NCBI RefSeq assembly: GCF_004348675.1
Contig: NZ_SMKN01000022.1
Span: 1-46,834, forward strand
Length of the DNA: 46,834 nt
Direction: 5' to 3'
From: Micromonospora sp. KC606
GTDB taxonomy: Bacteria; Actinomycetota; Actinomycetes; Mycobacteriales; Micromonosporaceae
Shown: positions 1 to 13,497 of the stretch, piece by piece
How positions within the stretch are numbered: position 1 is the first letter of the stretch
Layout of the letters: every line of letters begins with the position of its first letter
Position numbers and translations under genes: made by a program
The notes under the pieces: generated by a model
Seen by the model: the letters and a program-made list of their open reading frames with translations, nothing else
What the model was told of the DNA's origin: nothing
The model's database searches: none

Positions 1-3000
1 CCGGTACCCCTGCCCACCGACCGTCCGCGCACCACCGACGGAACGCCGACCGGCGGTCGGCTGGGCCGGCGGCTGCCCGCGGCGCTACGCGAACGGCTGC
101 ACGCGGTGTGCCGAGCCGAGGGCGTCACCCCGTTCATGGCGCTCCTCGCCGGATTCACCGGCCTGCTGCACCGCGTCGGCGGCGTACCGGACCTCGTCGT
201 CGGCTCTCCCGTCGTGACCCGCACCGACCCCGGCGCCGACCGGCTGATCGGCAACTTCGGCAACACCCTCGCCCTGCGCACCCGGACGACGCCGGCGACG
301 ACGTTCCGCGCCTTCCTGCAGCACGTCCGCGAGGAGTGTCTCGCCGCGTACGCCCACCAGCGGGTGCCGTTCGACACCCTGGTGCAGGAACTGCGACCAG
401 AACGCAGCGCCGGGCAGCACGTCTGGTTCGACGTCCTCTTCTCGGTGCGCAGCGACGTGTGGGCGGCGCTCGACCTGCCCGGCGTCACGGTGGCGGAACA
501 CCCCGTCGACAACGGAGCCGCAGCCTTCGACCTGGCGGTCGCCGCGGTGCTGGAAGCCGACGGCACCCTCGGTCTGGACGTCACCTACCGCGCCGACCGG
601 TACGACGCCGTCACCGTCGAAGGCCTGATCGACCGCTACGCGCGGCTGCTCGACGCCGCGCTGACCGACCCGGACACTCCCCTCGGCGACCTCGAACTGC
701 TCGCTCCCGGCGAGCGGGACATCGTCCTGAGCGGCTGGGGCAGCGACCCGCGGCCGCTGGAGCGGGCCACCATCGCGGAGCTGTTCCGCGCACAGGTCCG
801 GCGCACACCGGACGCGGAGGCTCTGGTCTGGGAGAACGCCGACCCGGCGACCGGAACGCGACATGTGCTCAGCTACGCCGCCCTGGACAAGCGCTCGGAT
901 CTGCTGGCGGGTGCGCTCGCCGCGCGCGGCGCCGGACCCGGGGCCCTGGTGGCCGTGGCGCTCCCCCGCTGCGGCGAGTTTCTGGTCTGCGTGCTCGCCG
1001 TGCTGAAGGCCGGCGCGGCGTACCTGCCCGTCGATCCCGAGTACCCGAGGGACCGGATCGCGCTGATGCTCGACGACGCCCGTCCCGCACTGCTGGTGAC
1101 CGACTCCGCGACCGCGCCGGCGCTGCCCGACGACACGCCGCCGGTGTTCCTGATCGACCGGGACGCCGCGGCGGGGGCGGTCCCCGAGCCCTGCCCGGCC
1201 GTGCCGGAGCAGGCCGCCTACGTCATCTACACCTCCGGGTCGACCGGCCGCCCGAAGGGCGTCGTGGTGACGCACGAGGGCGTCCCGAGCCTGGTCTCCA
1301 CCATGGTTGGCGAGTTGGGCGTCGGGCCCGGGCACCGGGTGCTGCAGTTCGCGTCGATGAGCTTCGACACCTCGGTGTGGGAGTGGACGATGGGGTTGCT
1401 CACCGGCGCCACGCTGGTGGTCGTCCCGGCGGAGCAGCGCCTCGGCCCCCCGCTGGCCGACTTCTGCGCCCGCCACGGCATCACCCACCTGACGCTGCCG
1501 CCCGGAGTGCTCGCCTCCCTGCCCGACGAGCGCGCGCTGCCCGCCGGGGTCACCCTGATCGTGGCCGGCGAGGCGTGCCCGCCCGAACTGATGCGGCGCT
1601 GGGCGGCCACCTGCCGCATGTTCAACTCGTACGGCCCCACCGAGACCACCGTGGACGCCACGCTGTGGGCGTGCACCCCCGAGCACACCGGTCCCGTGGT
1701 GCCGATCGGGGGGCCGGTGCACAACACCGCCGTCCGACTGCTCGACGAGCGGCTTCACCCGGTCCCGCCCGGTGCCGCCGGCGAGCTGTACGTGGCCGGC
1801 GACGGCCTCGCCCGCGGCTACCACGACCGGCCCGGACTCACCGCCAGCCGCTTCGTCGCCGACCCCTACGGCCCGCCCGGCAGCCGGATGTACCGCACCG
1901 GGGACCTGGCCCGCTGGACCACGGGCGGCGTTCTGGAGTACCTCGGCCGGGTGGACCACCAGGTCAAGATCCGAGGCTTCCGGGTGGAACCGGGCGAGGT
2001 GGAGCAGCTGCTGCGCACCGACGCCTCGGTGGCGCAGGCCGCCGTGGTCGCCCGAGAAGACACCCCGGGTGACGTGCGCCTCGTCGCCTACGTCACCGGG
2101 ACCGACCCGTCGCCCCAGCAGTTGCGCAACGACCTGGCCCGTACGCTGCCCGCGCATCTCGTACCGGCGGCGGTCGTCGTGCTGGAGAGGCTGCCGCTGA
2201 CCAGCAATGGCAAGCTCGACCGCGCGGCCCTACCCGCGCCGGTCTACTCGGCCGGGCCCGGTCGGGCGCCCTCCTCGACTCTGGAGGCGCGGCTGTGCGC
2301 GGTGTTCGCGGCCGTCCTCGACGTGGCCGCCGTCGGGCCCGACGACGACTTCTTCACGCTGGGCGGCCACTCGATGCTCGCCGCCCGACTGATCACCCGA
2401 GTCCAGGCCGAGGTGGGCGTGCGACCCACCCTGCGATGCCTGTTCGACGGGCCCACGCCCGCCGCCCTGGCGCGTGCGCTGGCGCCGGCGGTCGCGCCGG
2501 GACCCGCCGACGCGCCCGCGGCGCATCCGACATCCCAGGCGGCGGTTCATGCTCCCGCCCCGCCCTCGTTGGCGCCGCGTGCCGACGACGGTCCGACCCC
2601 GTTGTCGTTCGCCCAGCAACGGCTGTGGGTGTTGCACCGTCTCGAGAACGCCGGTGCCGCCTACCACATCCCGTTCGGGCTGGTCCTTGACGGCCCGCTG
2701 GACGCGGACCTGCTCGATGCCGCGCTGCAGGACGTCGTCGCCCGGCACGAGATCCTGCGGACGATCTTCCCGGAGCGGGACGGAACGCCGTACCAGGTGC
2801 TCCTGCCCGTCGGGCCGCGGCTGGCCGTCCGGGACGTCACCGCGGCGACGCTGGACGCCGAGCTGACCTCGGCCGCCGCCCGGGTCTTCGCGCTCGACGC
2901 CGAGGCACCGCTGCGCGCCACACTGTTCAGGCTCGCGCCGGACAGGCACGTGCTGCTCCTGCTGCTGCACCACATCGCGGGCGACGGCCGGTCGCTGCCC

Positions 3001-6000
3001 GTGCTCGCCCGCGACCTCGCCACGGCGTACACGGCCCGGCGCTCGGGGGCGGCGCCCGCGTGGACCGCGTTGCCGGTGCAGTACGCCGACTTCGCGGTAT
3101 GGCAGCGGCGGGCGCTCGGGCATGCCGACGACCCGGAGAGCCTCACCGCCCGGCAGGCGGCCCACTGGCGGCAGGTCCTCGACGGTGCGCCGGCCGAGCT
3201 GCGTCTGCCCACCGACCGGCCCCGGCCGGCCGAGTCCTCGTACGTCGGCGAGCTCACCCGGTTCACCATCGAGGCCGGGCAGGCCCGGGCCGTCCGGGAG
3301 CTGGCGGCCCGGTTGGGGGTCACCCCCTTCATGGTGTATCAGGCCGCCGTGGCGGCCCTGCTCACCCGGCTCGGCGCCGGCGACGACATCCCGCTCGGCA
3401 CGCCCGTGGCCGGCCGCGGCGTGGAACCGCTCGACGACCTGGTCGGTTTCTTCGTCAACACGCTGGTGCTGCGCACGGACACGTCCGGCTCACCGACGTT
3501 CGAGCAACTGCTGCGTCGGGTCCGGCAGACCAACCTGGACGCCTACGAACACCAGGATCTGCCCTTCGAGAGGCTCGTCGAGATCCTGAACCCGCCGCGG
3601 TCCGCCGCCCGGCACCCGCTGTTCCAGGTGATGGTGGTGCACCAGAGCGGCACCGCGTCGGAGCTGCCCGTTGCGGGGCTGACCAGCCGCCCGTACGTCG
3701 TGGCCACGCAGACGGCCACGTTCGACCTGAGCCTGACGTTCATCGAGGACTTCGACCCCGCGGCGCCGGGCATGGTCGGCGGGTTCGCCGAGTACAGCGC
3801 CGACCTGTTCGACCGGGACACCGTGGACACGCTGACGGCGCGGCTGGTGCGGCTGCTCACCGCCGCGCTCGCCCACCCGTACCGGCCGATCGACGAGCAC
3901 GATCTGCTCACCGCAGCGGAGCGGGCGGTGCTGGTGGCGGAGCCGCCACCCGCCCCCGCCGCGCCGGCGCTGCCGGAGGCGTTCGCCCGGCAGGCCGGCC
4001 GTACCCCGGAGGCGGTCGCACTCGTCGTGCGCGCCACCACCGGCGAGTTGTCGCGGCTGACCTACGCCGCGCTGTCCACGGTCGTGGACCGGATCGCCCG
4101 GCTGGTGACGGCGCACGGCGCGGGGCCCGACCGGTTGGTCGCGCTGGCCCTGCCCCGCCGTGACATGGTGCCCGCCCTGCTGGGCACGCTGCGCTCCGGC
4201 GCCGCGTTCCTGCCGCTCGACCCGGCGTACCCGCAGGACCGCCTGGCGGCGATGCTCGCCGACGCCGACCCGGTCTGCCTGCTCACCACCCGGACGCTCG
4301 CCGCGGACCTGCCCCGTCCTCCAGGGCTGCCCGTGGTGTTCGTCGAGGACGACGCGCCGCCCGGGGCGGTGCTGGACCCGCGGCCGCCGGCGCCCGCCAG
4401 CGCGGCGTACGTCATCTACACCTCCGGCTCCACCGGCCGCCCGAAGGGGGTGGTGGTCAGCCACGCCAATCTGGCGAACCTCTTCGCGGCCCACACGGGC
4501 ACGCTCTTTCCGCCCGAGGTGGCCGCGGTCGGCGGGCGCCGGATCCGGGTGGGCCACGTGGCGTCGTTCGCGTTCGACGCCGCCCTCGACCCCGTGGTGC
4601 TGATGGTCGGCGGGCACGAGTTGCACGTCCTCGACGAGGCCGGGTATCCCGATCCCGAGGCCGTCACCGCGTACGTGGCCGAGGAGCGCATCGACTACCT
4701 CGACCTCACCCCGGCCCACCTGCAACAGCTCATCCGGCACGGCCTGTTCGCGCCGGACCGCCATCGGCCGGCGCTGCTCGGGCCGGGCGCCGACGCCATG
4801 CCGGACGCGCTGTGGCGCGACCTCGGCGCGCGGGCCGACCTGCACGCGTGGAACTTCTACGGGCCGACCGAGTGCACCGTCGACGCCGTCGTCGCCCGGG
4901 TCACCGGCGCGGGGACGCCGCGGATCGGCCGGCCGATCGCCGGTATGACCGCGTATGTGCTCGACGCTCGGCTGCGGCCCGTGCCGCCCGGTGTCACCGG
5001 CGAGCTGTACCTGGCCGGCGCCGGCCTGGCCCGCGGCTATCTGCGGCGCCCTGCGCTCACCGCCGAGCGGTTCGTCGCCGACCCGTTCGGTCGGCCCGGC
5101 GCCCGCATGTACCGCACCGGCGACCTGGCCCGGTGGGTCGACGGCGAACTGGAGTGCCTCGGCCGGGCCGACGACCAGGTGAAGATCCGCGGCTTCCGGA
5201 TCGAGCCCCGCGAGATCGAGGCGGTCCTCAGCCGGCACGCGGGTGTCGCGGAGGTCGCGGTGGTCGCCCGCGACGACCTGCCCGGCTCCCGTCGCCTGGT
5301 GGCGTACGTGGTGCCCGCGCCCGGTCACCACGCCGACCCGGACGGCTGGCGGGCGCACGCCGCCGCGGCGCTGCCCGAGTACATGGTGCCGTCGCTGTGG
5401 GTGCCGCTCGACCGGCTTCCGCAGACCGCCAACCGCAAACTGGACCGGGCCGCGCTGCCGGTACCGCAGCTGCCGGCAGCCGACAGCGGGCGGAGCCCTG
5501 CCGACGCCGTCGAGGCCCTGTTCTGCGACCTGTTCGCCGTGCTGCTCGACCGCGACCGGGTCGCCGCCGACGCGAACTTCTTCGAGCTGGGCGGGGACAG
5601 CATCGTCTCGCTGCAGTTGGTGAGCAGGGCGCGGGGCGCCGGGTGGCTGGTCGAGCCGCGCGACGTGTTCCGCCACCAGACACCGGCCGCTCTGGCCGCC
5701 GTCGCACGGGCCGTCCCCGACGCGGCGCCCCGAGCGGCGGACGACGGCATCGGCCCCATCGGCGAGACGCCCATCGTGGGATGGCTGCGCGAACTCGCCG
5801 CGTCGGCCGACCCACCCGCGCCGATCGACGGTTACAGCCAGGGCATGGCGCTGCGCACCCCGGCCGGACTGACCGTCGAGCGGCTGACCGGCGTGCTCCA
5901 GGAGGTCCTGGACCGGCACCCGGCGCTGCGGGTCACGCTGGTGACCGCGGCGGACGGACGCTGGCAGCTGGCGGCCGCGCCCCCCGGCGCAATCCGCGCC

Positions 6001-7176
6001 GACGACCTGCTGCGGGTGGGCGACGGCGCCCCGGCCGACGAGGCACGGGCCGCCGCCCAGCGACTCCGACCGGCGGACGGGGTGCTGGTGCAGGCGGTCT
6101 GGCTGCCCGCGCGAGAGCAGCTGGTGCTGGTCGTGCACCACCTCGTCACGGACGGGGTGTCCTGGCGGATCCTCTGCGCCGACCTGGCCGCCGCGTGGCG
6201 CGGCACCACGCCGTCGCCGACTGGCACATCGCTGCGGGCCTGGTCCGCTCGGCTGCGCGACTACGCCGGGCGACCCGAGACGGAGGGCCAGGCGCCACAA
6301 TGGTCAACCGCCCTGGACGCGCCGGGGCCGTTCGGTGACCGCCGGCTCGACCCGGCCCGGGACACCACGGCGACGCAGCAGCGCCGGGTGGTCACCCTGG
6401 CCGCCGACGTCACGCAGGCGCTGCTCACCCGGCTGCCCGTGGCCTTCCGCGCCGATCCGGCGGACGCGCTGCTGACCGCCCTGGTGCTCGCCGTCGCCGA
6501 GTCGCGCCGCGGCGGCGGGAGGTCGACGGCCCTCGCCGTCGCGTTGGAGGTCCACGGTCGGGAGGAGACCATCTGTCCGGGGACCGACCTGGCCGGCACC
6601 GTCGGCTGGTTCACCGCCGTGTACCCGGTCCGGCTCGACCCCGGACCCGTCGACCTGGCCTCGGCGCGGGCCGGTGGCACGGAGATCGGCCGAGCACTCA
6701 AGGCCGTCAAGGAGCAGCTGCGCGCGATCCCCGACGGCGGACTCGGGTACGGCGCGCTGCGCCACCTGAACCCGCAGGCGGCCCCGACCCTGGCGCAACT
6801 GCCCGCCCCGGCGGTCTGCGTCAACTATCTGGGTCGCCTCGGCGGTACCGGTGACGAACCATGGGAACCGGTGGCCGACGGGCTGTTCCACCACGTCGAC
6901 CCGGCGCTGCCCCTCGCCCACCAGCTGGAGATCGACGCCTGGATCGCACCCGGAGCCGACGGCGCGGCCCTGCACGCCACCTGGTCGTGGGCCGGCGCCG
7001 CCCTCGACCCTGACGAGGTGCACACGCTGGCCGACCGCTGGGCGGCATACCTGGCCGCCCTCGCGGCACACGCCGACGATCCTGCCGCCGGCGGCCTGAC
7101 GCCCTCCGACGTACCCCTGATGACGATGAGCCAGGACGAGATCGACGACTTCGTTTCCGATTGGAGCTTCTCGTGA
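1..7176 (+). CDS. Non-ribosomal peptide synthetase, partial at 5' end (C-A-T-C-A-T-E)
   Basis: The frame is open from the first base, so the true start lies upstream. Domains by visible motif, counting residues from base 1: the C-terminal half of a condensation domain (1-250); A domain 1 from about 257 ([19 protein letters not shown]); carrier domain with LGGHS near 787; condensation domain with HHIAGDG near 990; A domain 2 from about 1323; carrier domain with LGGDS near 1863; then an epimerization domain with [10 protein letters not shown] near 2046. The last E domain means the second residue here leaves in D form. By eye the A1 pocket reads D-T-W-T-I-A-S-V-D (no confident substrate) and A2 reads D-A-D-D-G-G-F-V-D, whose acidic residues hint at a basic or amide side chain (weak inference). 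The acidic tail ([12 protein letters not shown]) resembles a COM-type donor for the next protein. It probably builds a salicylate-type siderophore, given the neighbours. Confidence 0.95.
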   Translation, partial: PVPLPTDRPRTTDGTPTGGRLGRRLPAALRERLHAVCRAEGVTPFMALLAGFTGLLHRVGGVPDLVVGSPVVTRTDPGADRLIGNFGNTLALRTRTTPATTFRAFLQHVREECLAAYAHQRVPFDTLVQELRPERSAGQHVWFDVLFSVRSDVWAALDLPGVTVAEHPVDNGAAAFDLAVAAVLEADGTLGLDVTYRADRYDAVTVEGLIDRYARLLDAALTDPDTPLGDLELLAPGERDIVLSGWGSDPRPLERATIAELFRAQVRRTPDAEALVWENADPATGTRHVLSYAALDKRSDLLAGALAARGAGPGALVAVALPRCGEFLVCVLAVLKAGAAYLPVDPEYPRDRIALMLDDARPALLVTDSATAPALPDDTPPVFLIDRDAAAGAVPEPCPAVPEQAAYVIYTSGSTGRPKGVVVTHEGVPSLVSTMVGELGVGPGHRVLQFASMSFDTSVWEWTMGLLTGATLVVVPAEQRLGPPLADFCARHGITHLTLPPGVLASLPDERALPAGVTLIVAGEACPPELMRRWAATCRMFNSYGPTETTVDATLWACTPEHTGPVVPIGGPVHNTAVRLLDERLHPVPPGAAGELYVAGDGLARGYHDRPGLTASRFVADPYGPPGSRMYRTGDLARWTTGGVLEYLGRVDHQVKIRGFRVEPGEVEQLLRTDASVAQAAVVAREDTPGDVRLVAYVTGTDPSPQQLRNDLARTLPAHLVPAAVVVLERLPLTSNGKLDRAALPAPVYSAGPGRAPSSTLEARLCAVFAAVLDVAAVGPDDDFFTLGGHSMLAARLITRVQAEVGVRPTLRCLFDGPTPAALARALAPAVAPGPADAPAAHPTSQAAVHAPAPPSLAPRADDGPTPLSFAQQRLWVLHRLENAGAAYHIPFGLVLDGPLDADLLDAALQDVVARHEILRTIFPERDGTPYQVLLPVGPRLAVRDVTAATLDAELTSAAARVFALDAEAPLRATLFRLAPDRHVLLLLLHHIAGDGRSLPVLARDLATAYTARRSGAAPAWTALPVQYADFAVWQRRALGHADDPESLTARQAAHWRQVLDGAPAELRLPTDRPRPAESSYVGELTRFTIEAGQARAVRELAARLGVTPFMVYQAAVAALLTRLGAGDDIPLGTPVAGRGVEPLDDLVGFFVNTLVLRTDTSGSPTFEQLLRRVRQTNLDAYEHQDLPFERLVEILNPPRSAARHPLFQVMVVHQSGTASELPVAGLTSRPYVVATQTATFDLSLTFIEDFDPAAPGMVGGFAEYSADLFDRDTVDTLTARLVRLLTAALAHPYRPIDEHDLLTAAERAVLVAEPPPAPAAPALPEAFARQAGRTPEAVALVVRATTGELSRLTYAALSTVVDRIARLVTAHGAGPDRLVALALPRRDMVPALLGTLRSGAAFLPLDPAYPQDRLAAMLADADPVCLLTTRTLAADLPRPPGLPVVFVEDDAPPGAVLDPRPPAPASAAYVIYTSGSTGRPKGVVVSHANLANLFAAHTGTLFPPEVAAVGGRRIRVGHVASFAFDAALDPVVLMVGGHELHVLDEAGYPDPEAVTAYVAEERIDYLDLTPAHLQQLIRHGLFAPDRHRPALLGPGADAMPDALWRDLGARADLHAWNFYGPTECTVDAVVARVTGAGTPRIGRPIAGMTAYVLDARLRPVPPGVTGELYLAGAGLARGYLRRPALTAERFVADPFGRPGARMYRTGDLARWVDGELECLGRADDQVKIRGFRIEPREIEAVLSRHAGVAEVAVVARDDLPGSRRLVAYVVPAPGHHADPDGWRAHAAAALPEYMVPSLWVPLDRLPQTANRKLDRAALPVPQLPAADSGRSPADAVEALFCDLFAVLLDRDRVAADANFFELGGDSIVSLQLVSRARGAGWLVEPRDVFRHQTPAALAAVARAVPDAAPRAADDGIGPIGETPIVGWLRELAASADPPAPIDGYSQGMALRTPAGLTVERLTGVLQEVLDRHPALRVTLVTAADGRWQLAAAPPGAIRADDLLRVGDGAPADEARAAAQRLRPADGVLVQAVWLPAREQLVLVVHHLVTDGVSWRILCADLAAAWRGTTPSPTGTSLRAWSARLRDYAGRPETEGQAPQWSTALDAPGPFGDRRLDPARDTTATQQRRVVTLAADVTQALLTRLPVAFRADPADALLTALVLAVAESRRGGGRSTALAVALEVHGREETICPGTDLAGTVGWFTAVYPVRLDPGPVDLASARAGGTEIGRALKAVKEQLRAIPDGGLGYGALRHLNPQAAPTLAQLPAPAVCVNYLGRLGGTGDEPWEPVADGLFHHVDPALPLAHQLEIDAWIAPGADGAALHATWSWAGAALDPDEVHTLADRWAAYLAALAAHADDPAAGGLTPSDVPLMTMSQDEIDDFVSDWSFS

Positions 7177-10100
7177 CGATCCGTCCCGAGCTCGACGACA
7201 TCCTTCCGCCGACCCCGCTGCAGGAGGGACTGCTCTTCCGCGCCGAACTGGACGCCGACGGGCCGGACGTCTACGCCGGACGGCTGGTCCTCACCCTGCG
7301 CGGACCGGTGGATCCGGCTCGGCTGCGGGCCGCCGCGCAGGCACTGCTCGACGCCCACCCCATGCTGCGCTCGGCGTTCCGTCGCAACCGGCAGGGCAGG
7401 GCCGCCGCGCTGGTGGCCCGTCAGGTCCCGGCATCCTGGGAGTACGCCGACCTCGGCGCGCTGCCCGCCGAGGAGCAGAAGATCGCCGAGCGGCGGCTCG
7501 CCGAACAGGACCGACAGCGGCGGTTCGACCTGGGTCGGCCGCCACTGGTGCGGTTCACCCTGATCCGGCTCGCCGACGACGTGCACCGCTTCGTCCTCAC
7601 CGCCCACCACATCGTCCTCGACGGGTGGTCGCAGCCGTTGCTGGTACGGGAGCTGTTCGCCCGGTACGCCGGCGAGACACCGCCACCCGCCCCGGCGCCC
7701 CGGCGCTACCTCGCATGGCTCGCCGCACAGGACCGCCCCGCCGCCGAGGCGGCCTGGCAGGTGGCGCTGTCCGGGATCGGAACGCCCACGCTCGTCTCGC
7801 CCGGCGCGGACGCCCACGTGCGGGAGCACCCGAGACGCGTCGTCGTGCAGCTCGACGCCGCGACCACGGCGCGACTGACCGCCACGGCCCGGTCGCAGAG
7901 CCTCACTCTGGGCACCGTCGCGCAGGGGGCGTGGGCACTCGCCCTGGGGCGGACGCTCGGCCGCGACGACGTGGTGTTCGGCACCACGGTGTCCGGTCGG
8001 CCCGCCGACCTGCCGGGTGCCGAGGCGATGATCGGGGCGTTCGTCAACACCGTCCCGGTGCGCGTCACGCTGCCGCCGGCCGAGCCGTACGCCGAGGCAC
8101 TGCGCCGCCTGCAGGAGCAGCAGTCCGAGCTGGGCCGTCACCAGCACCTCGGACTGGCCGACATCCAGCGGGTCGCCGGCGGGCGGGAGCTGTTCGACAC
8201 GCTCGTCGTGGTGGAGAACTATCCCTTTGATGCCGAGGGTCTCGCCGACCTGGCCCCCGGGATACGCCTCGCCGGCTCCTCCGGTGACGAGGGCGTGCAC
8301 TATCCGCTCGCCGTCACGGTGCTGCCCGGCGAGCAGCTGCGGCTGGAGCTGGGGTACCGCCCCGACACGCTGACCGATCAGCAGGTGCGGCAGGTGGCCG
8401 ACCGGCTGGTCCGGGCGCTGACCGCGTTCGCCACAGCGCCCGGCACGCCGCTGGGCCGGGTCGAGCTGCTCGACGCGGCCGACGCCGGGCCGTTGGTCGG
8501 CACCACCGCTGCCGTACCCGACACGACGTTGGCCGCGCTGCTGGCCGAGCAGGCCGCCCGCACACCACACGCCACCGCCGTGGTCGCCGATGGCGTCGCC
8601 CTCAGCTACGCCGAGTTGCACGAACGCGCCGGGAGGGTGGCCGCCTGGATCACCGCACAGGGCGGCGGACCCGGCACGGTGGTGGGGGTAGCGCTGCCCC
8701 GCTCGACCGACCTGGTCGTGGCGCTGGTCGCCGTGCTGCGCGCTGGCGCCGCCTACCTGCCCCTGGACCCCGACTACCCGGCCGACCGGCTCGCCCTGAT
8801 GGTGGCCGACGCCGCCCCGGCCGCGCTGCTCACCGACACGCCGACCCGCGCCGTCCTGCCGGCTGAGGAGTCAGCGGTGCTGGCGTTGGACGATGCCGAC
8901 CTCCCGCCCGTGACGGCCGGCGGGCCGACGGTGCGGCCGGAGGATCCGGCGTACGTCATCTACACCTCGGGCTCCACCGGCCGCCCGAAGGGCGTCGTCG
9001 TGTCGCACCGCGCGATCGTCAACCGGCTGCTGTGGACCCAGGCCGAGTACGGGCTCACCGCGGACGACCGGGTGCTGCAGAAGACACCGTCGAGCTTCGA
9101 CGTCTCCGTGTGGGAGTTCTTCTGGCCGCTCGTCACCGGTGCCACGCTGGTCGTGGCCCGGGCGGGTGGCCACCGCGACCCGCGCTACCTGGCCCGCCTC
9201 ATCCGCGACGAACAGGTCACGACCGTTCACTTCGTGCCGTCGATGCTGCGGGCGTTCCTGGCGGAGCCGGAGGCGGCCGGGTGCGCCGGCCTGACCCGGG
9301 TGCTCTGCAGCGGCGAAGCCCTGGGCGTCGACCTCGCCGACGCGTTCCACGCGCGGTACGGCGGCGCGGTCGAACTACACAACCTGTACGGGCCGACCGA
9401 GGCTGCCGTGGACGTCACCGCCTGGCCGTGCCCGCCGGGCGCGGCCAGCGTGCCGATCGGCCGCCCGGTGTGGAACACGACGGTGTACGTGCTGGACGCG
9501 GCGCTGCGGCCGGTCCCGGTGGGCGTGCCCGGGGAGCTGTACCTGGCGGGACGGCAGCTCGCCGACGGCTACCTCGGTCGGCCCGGACTGACCGCGCAAC
9601 GGTTCGTCGCCGACCCGTTCGGCCCGCCCGGCAGGCGGATGTACCGCACCGGCGACCTCGTTCGCCGCACCGCCGACGGAGTGGTCGAGTATCTTGGCCG
9701 CACCGACGCCCAGGTCAAGATCCGCGGGTTCCGGGTGGAGCCGGGCGAGGTCGAGGCGGCTCTGCTGGCGTTGCCCGGCATCCGCGCGGCGGCGGTGGTC
9801 GCCCGGCCGGAGCTGGGGCTGGTCGGCTACGTCGTCGGTGACGGGCCCGATCCGGCCGTCGTGCGGCAGGCCCTGGCCGCGACGCTGCCCGCGCACCTGG
9901 TGCCCGCCACGGTCGTGGTGCTCGACGCCCTGCCCGCGACGCCGAGCGGCAAGCTCGACCGGAGCGCGCTTCCCGCGCCCGAGCGTCTGCCGGCCAGCGC
10001 GGGACGCCGGCCGCGTACTCCCGCCGAGGAGTTGCTCTGTGAGTTGTTCGCCGAGGTGCTGGAGGTCGAGGCGGTCGGCATCGACGACGATTTCTTCGCG

Positions 10101-13100
10101 CTGGGCGGCCACTCCCTGCTCGCCACGCGACTGGCCAGTCGGGTCCGCACCGTGTTCGGGGCTGAGCTGGCGCTGCGTACCGTGTTCGACCACCCGACCG
10201 TGGCTGCGCTGGCGACCCGGCTCGACGCCCAGGACACACGGCCGGTGCTGCGGGCCGGGGTCCGGCCTGACCCGCTGCCGCTGTCGTACGCCCAGGCCCG
10301 GATGTGGTTCCTGTACCGCCTTGACGGCCCGAACCCCGCGTACAACATGGCCTTCGCCGCCCGGATCACCGGCGACCTGGACGTCGCGGCGCTCCGCGCG
10401 GCGCTCGGCGATCTGACCGACCGGCACGAGGCGTTACGGACGGTGCTGGCGGACGAGGCGGGTGCCCCTCGCCAGGTCATCCTGCCCGCCGCGGCGGCGC
10501 GGCCGGCGCTGCCGGTCACCGCCGTCGAGGAAGACGACCTGGCCGGGATGCTGGCCGCCGCCGCTCGCCGGCCGTTCCGGATCGACGCGGAGTCGCCGTT
10601 CACGGCCGAGCTGTTCTCGCTCGGCGCGGACGAGCACGTACTCGCTCTGGTGGTGCACCACGTCGCGGCGGACGGGTGGTCGGCGCTGCCGCTGCTGCGC
10701 GACCTCGCCGCCGCCTACACGGCGCGCACGGGCGGCCGGGAGCCCGGCTGGTCACCTCTGCCGGTGCAGTATGCCGACCACGCCGTCTGGCAGCGGGGCC
10801 TGCTGCGCGACGACGACGATCCCGAGTCGCTCCTGAACCGTCAGGTCGGCTACTGGCGTAAGGCCCTCGACGGGCTGCCGGAGGAGCTGACCCTGCCCAC
10901 CGACCGGCCCCGTCGCGCGGTGCCGAGCCTGCGTGGCGGCTCGGTGGAGGTGGCTGTCCCGGCTGGGCTGCACCGGGCGGTGCGGGCGCTGGCCCGGCGG
11001 TGCGACGCGAGCGTTTTCATGGTGCTGCACGCGGCACTGGGCGCCCTGCTGACCCGGCTCGGCGCTGGCACGGACATCCCCATCGGCACGCCGATCGCGG
11101 GGCGCACCGACGACGCCGTCGACGGGGTGGTCGGCTTCTTCGCGAACACGCTGGTGCTGCGGACCGACACCAGCGGCGACCCGACGTTCCGCACCCTGGT
11201 GGCACGGACCCGGGAGACCGACCTGGCCGCGTACGCCCACCAGGACGTTCCGTTCGAGCGGCTCGTCGAGGTGCTCAACCCGACCCGGTCGATGGCCCGG
11301 CACCCGCTGTTCCAGGTGATGCTGAGCCACCAGGTCAGGCCGGAGCTGGAGCTGCGGCTCGGGGCGTGCCGGGTGGCGCAGGAACCGGTGGACACCGCGA
11401 CCGCAAAGTTCGACCTGGCGTTCGAGGTCGTGGAGGAGCCCGGCCGCGCCGCGATGACGCTGGGCGTGGAGTACAGCACCGACCTGTTCGACGACACCAC
11501 GGTACGCAGCCTCGCGACCGGGCTGGTGCGGCTGCTCGCGGCCGTCACCGCCGAGCCGGAGCGTCCCATCGGCAGCCTGGAGTTGCTCAGCGCCGACGAG
11601 TACGACCGGGTGCTCGCGCAGGGCGCGGGGCCGGCGGTCGACTGTCCGCTGCGGACCATCGTCGAGCTGTTCGAGCACCAGGTGTGCCGCACCCCGGACG
11701 CTCCCGCGCTGGTCTGCGGTGACGTCGCGTACACGTTCGCCGAGCTGGACGCCCGCAGCGCGGAGTTGGCCCGCCTGCTCGTCGCCCACGGCGCCGGCCC
11801 CGAGACGGTGGTGGCGCTGCTGCTGCCCCGGACCGCAGACACCGTCGTGGCGCTGCTCGCCGTGCTGCGGGCCGGAGCGGCGTACCTGCCGATCGACCCC
11901 GGCTATCCCCCGGGGCGCATCGAGCACATCCTCGCCGACGCGGACCCGCTGCTCACGGTCACCACCGGGCGGCTCGCCACGCTGGCCGATGGACCGGTGC
12001 TTCTGCTCGACTCGCCCGAGGTGCAGGACCGGCTTGCCCAACCCGGCGCGGGTGACCTGCCCCGGCCACGGCCGGAGCACCCGGCGTACGTCATCTACAC
12101 GTCCGGTTCGACGGGGCTGCCCAAGGGCGTGGTGGTGGAACACCGCAGCATCGCGAACCTGTTCCACAGCCACCGCGAGCTGCTGTACCGGCCCACCGTC
12201 GCCGCGGCCGGCGGCCGGTCGCTGCGGGTCGCGCACGGCTGGTCGTTCGCGTTCGACGCCTCCTGGCAGCCGCAGCTGTGGCTGCTCGACGGACACGCGC
12301 TGCACCTCGTCACGGAGGACACGCTGCGTGACCCGGCGCTGCTCGTCGACTTCGTCGAGCGACACCGGATCGACTTCATCGAGGTCACGCCGTCGCATGC
12401 GCTGCAGCTGGCCGGGGCGGGCCTGATCCGTGACGGGCGCTCACCGTTGCTCGCCTGGGGCGTCGGCGGCGAGGCCGTCCCGACGCCACTCTGGCGGCAG
12501 CTGCGGGACCTGCCAGGGACTGCGGCGTTCAACCTGTACGGGCCGACCGAGGCCACCGTCGACGCCCTCGCCGCCCGGGTCGCCGACAGCGAACGGCCCC
12601 TGGTCGGCCGGCCCACCGCGAACACCCGGGCGTACGTGCTGGACCGGACGCTGCGGCCGGTGCCCAGCGGCGTCGTCGGCGAGCTGTACCTGGCCGGGGC
12701 CGGGCTGGCCCGCGGCTACCTGAACCGGCCCGGGCTCACCGCGGAGCGCTTCGTCGCCGACCCCTACGGCCCGGCCGGCAGCCGGATGTACCGCACCGGC
12801 GACCTGGCGCGCTGGATGCCGGACGGTGCGATCGACTTCCTCGGCCGCACCGACGAGCAGGTCAAGATCCGCGGCTTCCGGATCGAGCTGGGCGAGATCA
12901 CCGCTGCGCTGTCCGCCGACCCGGCCGTGGCACGGGCCGCTGTCGTGGTACGCGACGACCCGCCCGCCGGAAAGCGAATCGTGGCCTACTGCGTCCTGGC
13001 CGAGGGAGCCCGGCTCGACCCGGCGGCGCTGCGCTCCCGGCTCGGCCGGATGCTGCCCGACTACATGATCCCGTCGGCGTTCGTCGCGCTGGCCGAGCTG

Positions 13101-13412
13101 CCGCTGACGGAGCACGGCAAGCTCGACCGGCGGGCGCTGCCGGCACCGACGGGAGACGACAGGCCGCAGGGCCGCCGCCCGGGAACCCCAGAGGAGGCGT
13201 CGCTCTGCGGTCTGTTCGCCGAGTTGCTCGACGTGCCCGAGGTCGGTGCGGACGAGAGCTTCTTCGACCTCGGCGGGCACTCGTTGCTGCTCGTGCGGCT
13301 GCGCGAACGGGTCCGTGAGGTCACGGGAGTCAACCTGGGTATCGCCGAGTTCTTCGCCCGTCCCACGGCGGCAGGGCTGGCGGAGCTGCTCACCGTCCGC
13401 GCGGCGGTCTGA
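7173..13412 (+). CDS. Non-ribosomal peptide synthetase (C-A(Ser)-T-C-A-T), no thioesterase
   Basis: The chosen GTG start overlaps the upstream TGA as GTGA, implying coupled translation; a TTG 12 bases earlier is the alternative. Domains: N-terminal condensation domain with PLQEGLLF (acceptor-like) and HHIVLDGWS near residue 145, expected to be DCL type because it follows an E domain; A domain 3 from about 450; carrier LGGHS near 977; condensation domain HHVAADGWS near 1162; A domain 4 from about 1495; carrier LGGHS near 2033. A3 carries [18 protein letters not shown] and [13 protein letters not shown]; the pocket reads D-V-W-H-L-S-L-V-D, a recognised serine code close to EntF. A4 reads D-A-Q-E-G-G-L-V-D, nearest in memory to glutamine codes (low confidence). 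The protein stops about 45 residues after the last carrier motif, with no TE, reductase or terminal C domain, so chain release must come from another protein. Confidence 0.95.
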   Translation: MTIRPELDDILPPTPLQEGLLFRAELDADGPDVYAGRLVLTLRGPVDPARLRAAAQALLDAHPMLRSAFRRNRQGRAAALVARQVPASWEYADLGALPAEEQKIAERRLAEQDRQRRFDLGRPPLVRFTLIRLADDVHRFVLTAHHIVLDGWSQPLLVRELFARYAGETPPPAPAPRRYLAWLAAQDRPAAEAAWQVALSGIGTPTLVSPGADAHVREHPRRVVVQLDAATTARLTATARSQSLTLGTVAQGAWALALGRTLGRDDVVFGTTVSGRPADLPGAEAMIGAFVNTVPVRVTLPPAEPYAEALRRLQEQQSELGRHQHLGLADIQRVAGGRELFDTLVVVENYPFDAEGLADLAPGIRLAGSSGDEGVHYPLAVTVLPGEQLRLELGYRPDTLTDQQVRQVADRLVRALTAFATAPGTPLGRVELLDAADAGPLVGTTAAVPDTTLAALLAEQAARTPHATAVVADGVALSYAELHERAGRVAAWITAQGGGPGTVVGVALPRSTDLVVALVAVLRAGAAYLPLDPDYPADRLALMVADAAPAALLTDTPTRAVLPAEESAVLALDDADLPPVTAGGPTVRPEDPAYVIYTSGSTGRPKGVVVSHRAIVNRLLWTQAEYGLTADDRVLQKTPSSFDVSVWEFFWPLVTGATLVVARAGGHRDPRYLARLIRDEQVTTVHFVPSMLRAFLAEPEAAGCAGLTRVLCSGEALGVDLADAFHARYGGAVELHNLYGPTEAAVDVTAWPCPPGAASVPIGRPVWNTTVYVLDAALRPVPVGVPGELYLAGRQLADGYLGRPGLTAQRFVADPFGPPGRRMYRTGDLVRRTADGVVEYLGRTDAQVKIRGFRVEPGEVEAALLALPGIRAAAVVARPELGLVGYVVGDGPDPAVVRQALAATLPAHLVPATVVVLDALPATPSGKLDRSALPAPERLPASAGRRPRTPAEELLCELFAEVLEVEAVGIDDDFFALGGHSLLATRLASRVRTVFGAELALRTVFDHPTVAALATRLDAQDTRPVLRAGVRPDPLPLSYAQARMWFLYRLDGPNPAYNMAFAARITGDLDVAALRAALGDLTDRHEALRTVLADEAGAPRQVILPAAAARPALPVTAVEEDDLAGMLAAAARRPFRIDAESPFTAELFSLGADEHVLALVVHHVAADGWSALPLLRDLAAAYTARTGGREPGWSPLPVQYADHAVWQRGLLRDDDDPESLLNRQVGYWRKALDGLPEELTLPTDRPRRAVPSLRGGSVEVAVPAGLHRAVRALARRCDASVFMVLHAALGALLTRLGAGTDIPIGTPIAGRTDDAVDGVVGFFANTLVLRTDTSGDPTFRTLVARTRETDLAAYAHQDVPFERLVEVLNPTRSMARHPLFQVMLSHQVRPELELRLGACRVAQEPVDTATAKFDLAFEVVEEPGRAAMTLGVEYSTDLFDDTTVRSLATGLVRLLAAVTAEPERPIGSLELLSADEYDRVLAQGAGPAVDCPLRTIVELFEHQVCRTPDAPALVCGDVAYTFAELDARSAELARLLVAHGAGPETVVALLLPRTADTVVALLAVLRAGAAYLPIDPGYPPGRIEHILADADPLLTVTTGRLATLADGPVLLLDSPEVQDRLAQPGAGDLPRPRPEHPAYVIYTSGSTGLPKGVVVEHRSIANLFHSHRELLYRPTVAAAGGRSLRVAHGWSFAFDASWQPQLWLLDGHALHLVTEDTLRDPALLVDFVERHRIDFIEVTPSHALQLAGAGLIRDGRSPLLAWGVGGEAVPTPLWRQLRDLPGTAAFNLYGPTEATVDALAARVADSERPLVGRPTANTRAYVLDRTLRPVPSGVVGELYLAGAGLARGYLNRPGLTAERFVADPYGPAGSRMYRTGDLARWMPDGAIDFLGRTDEQVKIRGFRIELGEITAALSADPAVARAAVVVRDDPPAGKRIVAYCVLAEGARLDPAALRSRLGRMLPDYMIPSAFVALAELPLTEHGKLDRRALPAPTGDDRPQGRRPGTPEEASLCGLFAELLDVPEVGADESFFDLGGHSLLLVRLRERVREVTGVNLGIAEFFARPTAAGLAELLTVRAAV

Positions 13413-13418
13413 CACGCA

Positions 13419-13456
13419 CGCGTACCCGGTGACCGAGCACGGTCACCGGGTACGCG
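13419..13456. terminator. Bidirectional hairpin terminator between NRPS and salicylate synthase
   Basis: A perfect 17-bp inverted repeat (CGCGTACCCGGTGACCG and its complement) with a 4-base AGCA loop starts 6 bases after the NRPS stop codon and lies 41 bases beyond the stop of the convergent salicylate synthase gene. There is no U-tract, as is usual for actinobacterial terminators. Confidence 0.85.
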
Positions 13457-13497
13457 GTCTCGGTGCCGCCGCGGCATTTCGCCGGGGCGCCCGCGGA

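Noticed and set aside
85..2157. Long minus-strand open frame opposite the first NRPS gene
   Set aside because: It is the mirror of a strongly coding G/C-rich gene, has no family motif and no plausible ribosome site. The same holds for other long antisense frames, such as 3490-6300, 6825-8621 and 10752-12398.
7161..7172. TTG start for the second NRPS
   Set aside because: GTG at 7173 gives the common GTGA overlap and a normal start just before PLQEG.
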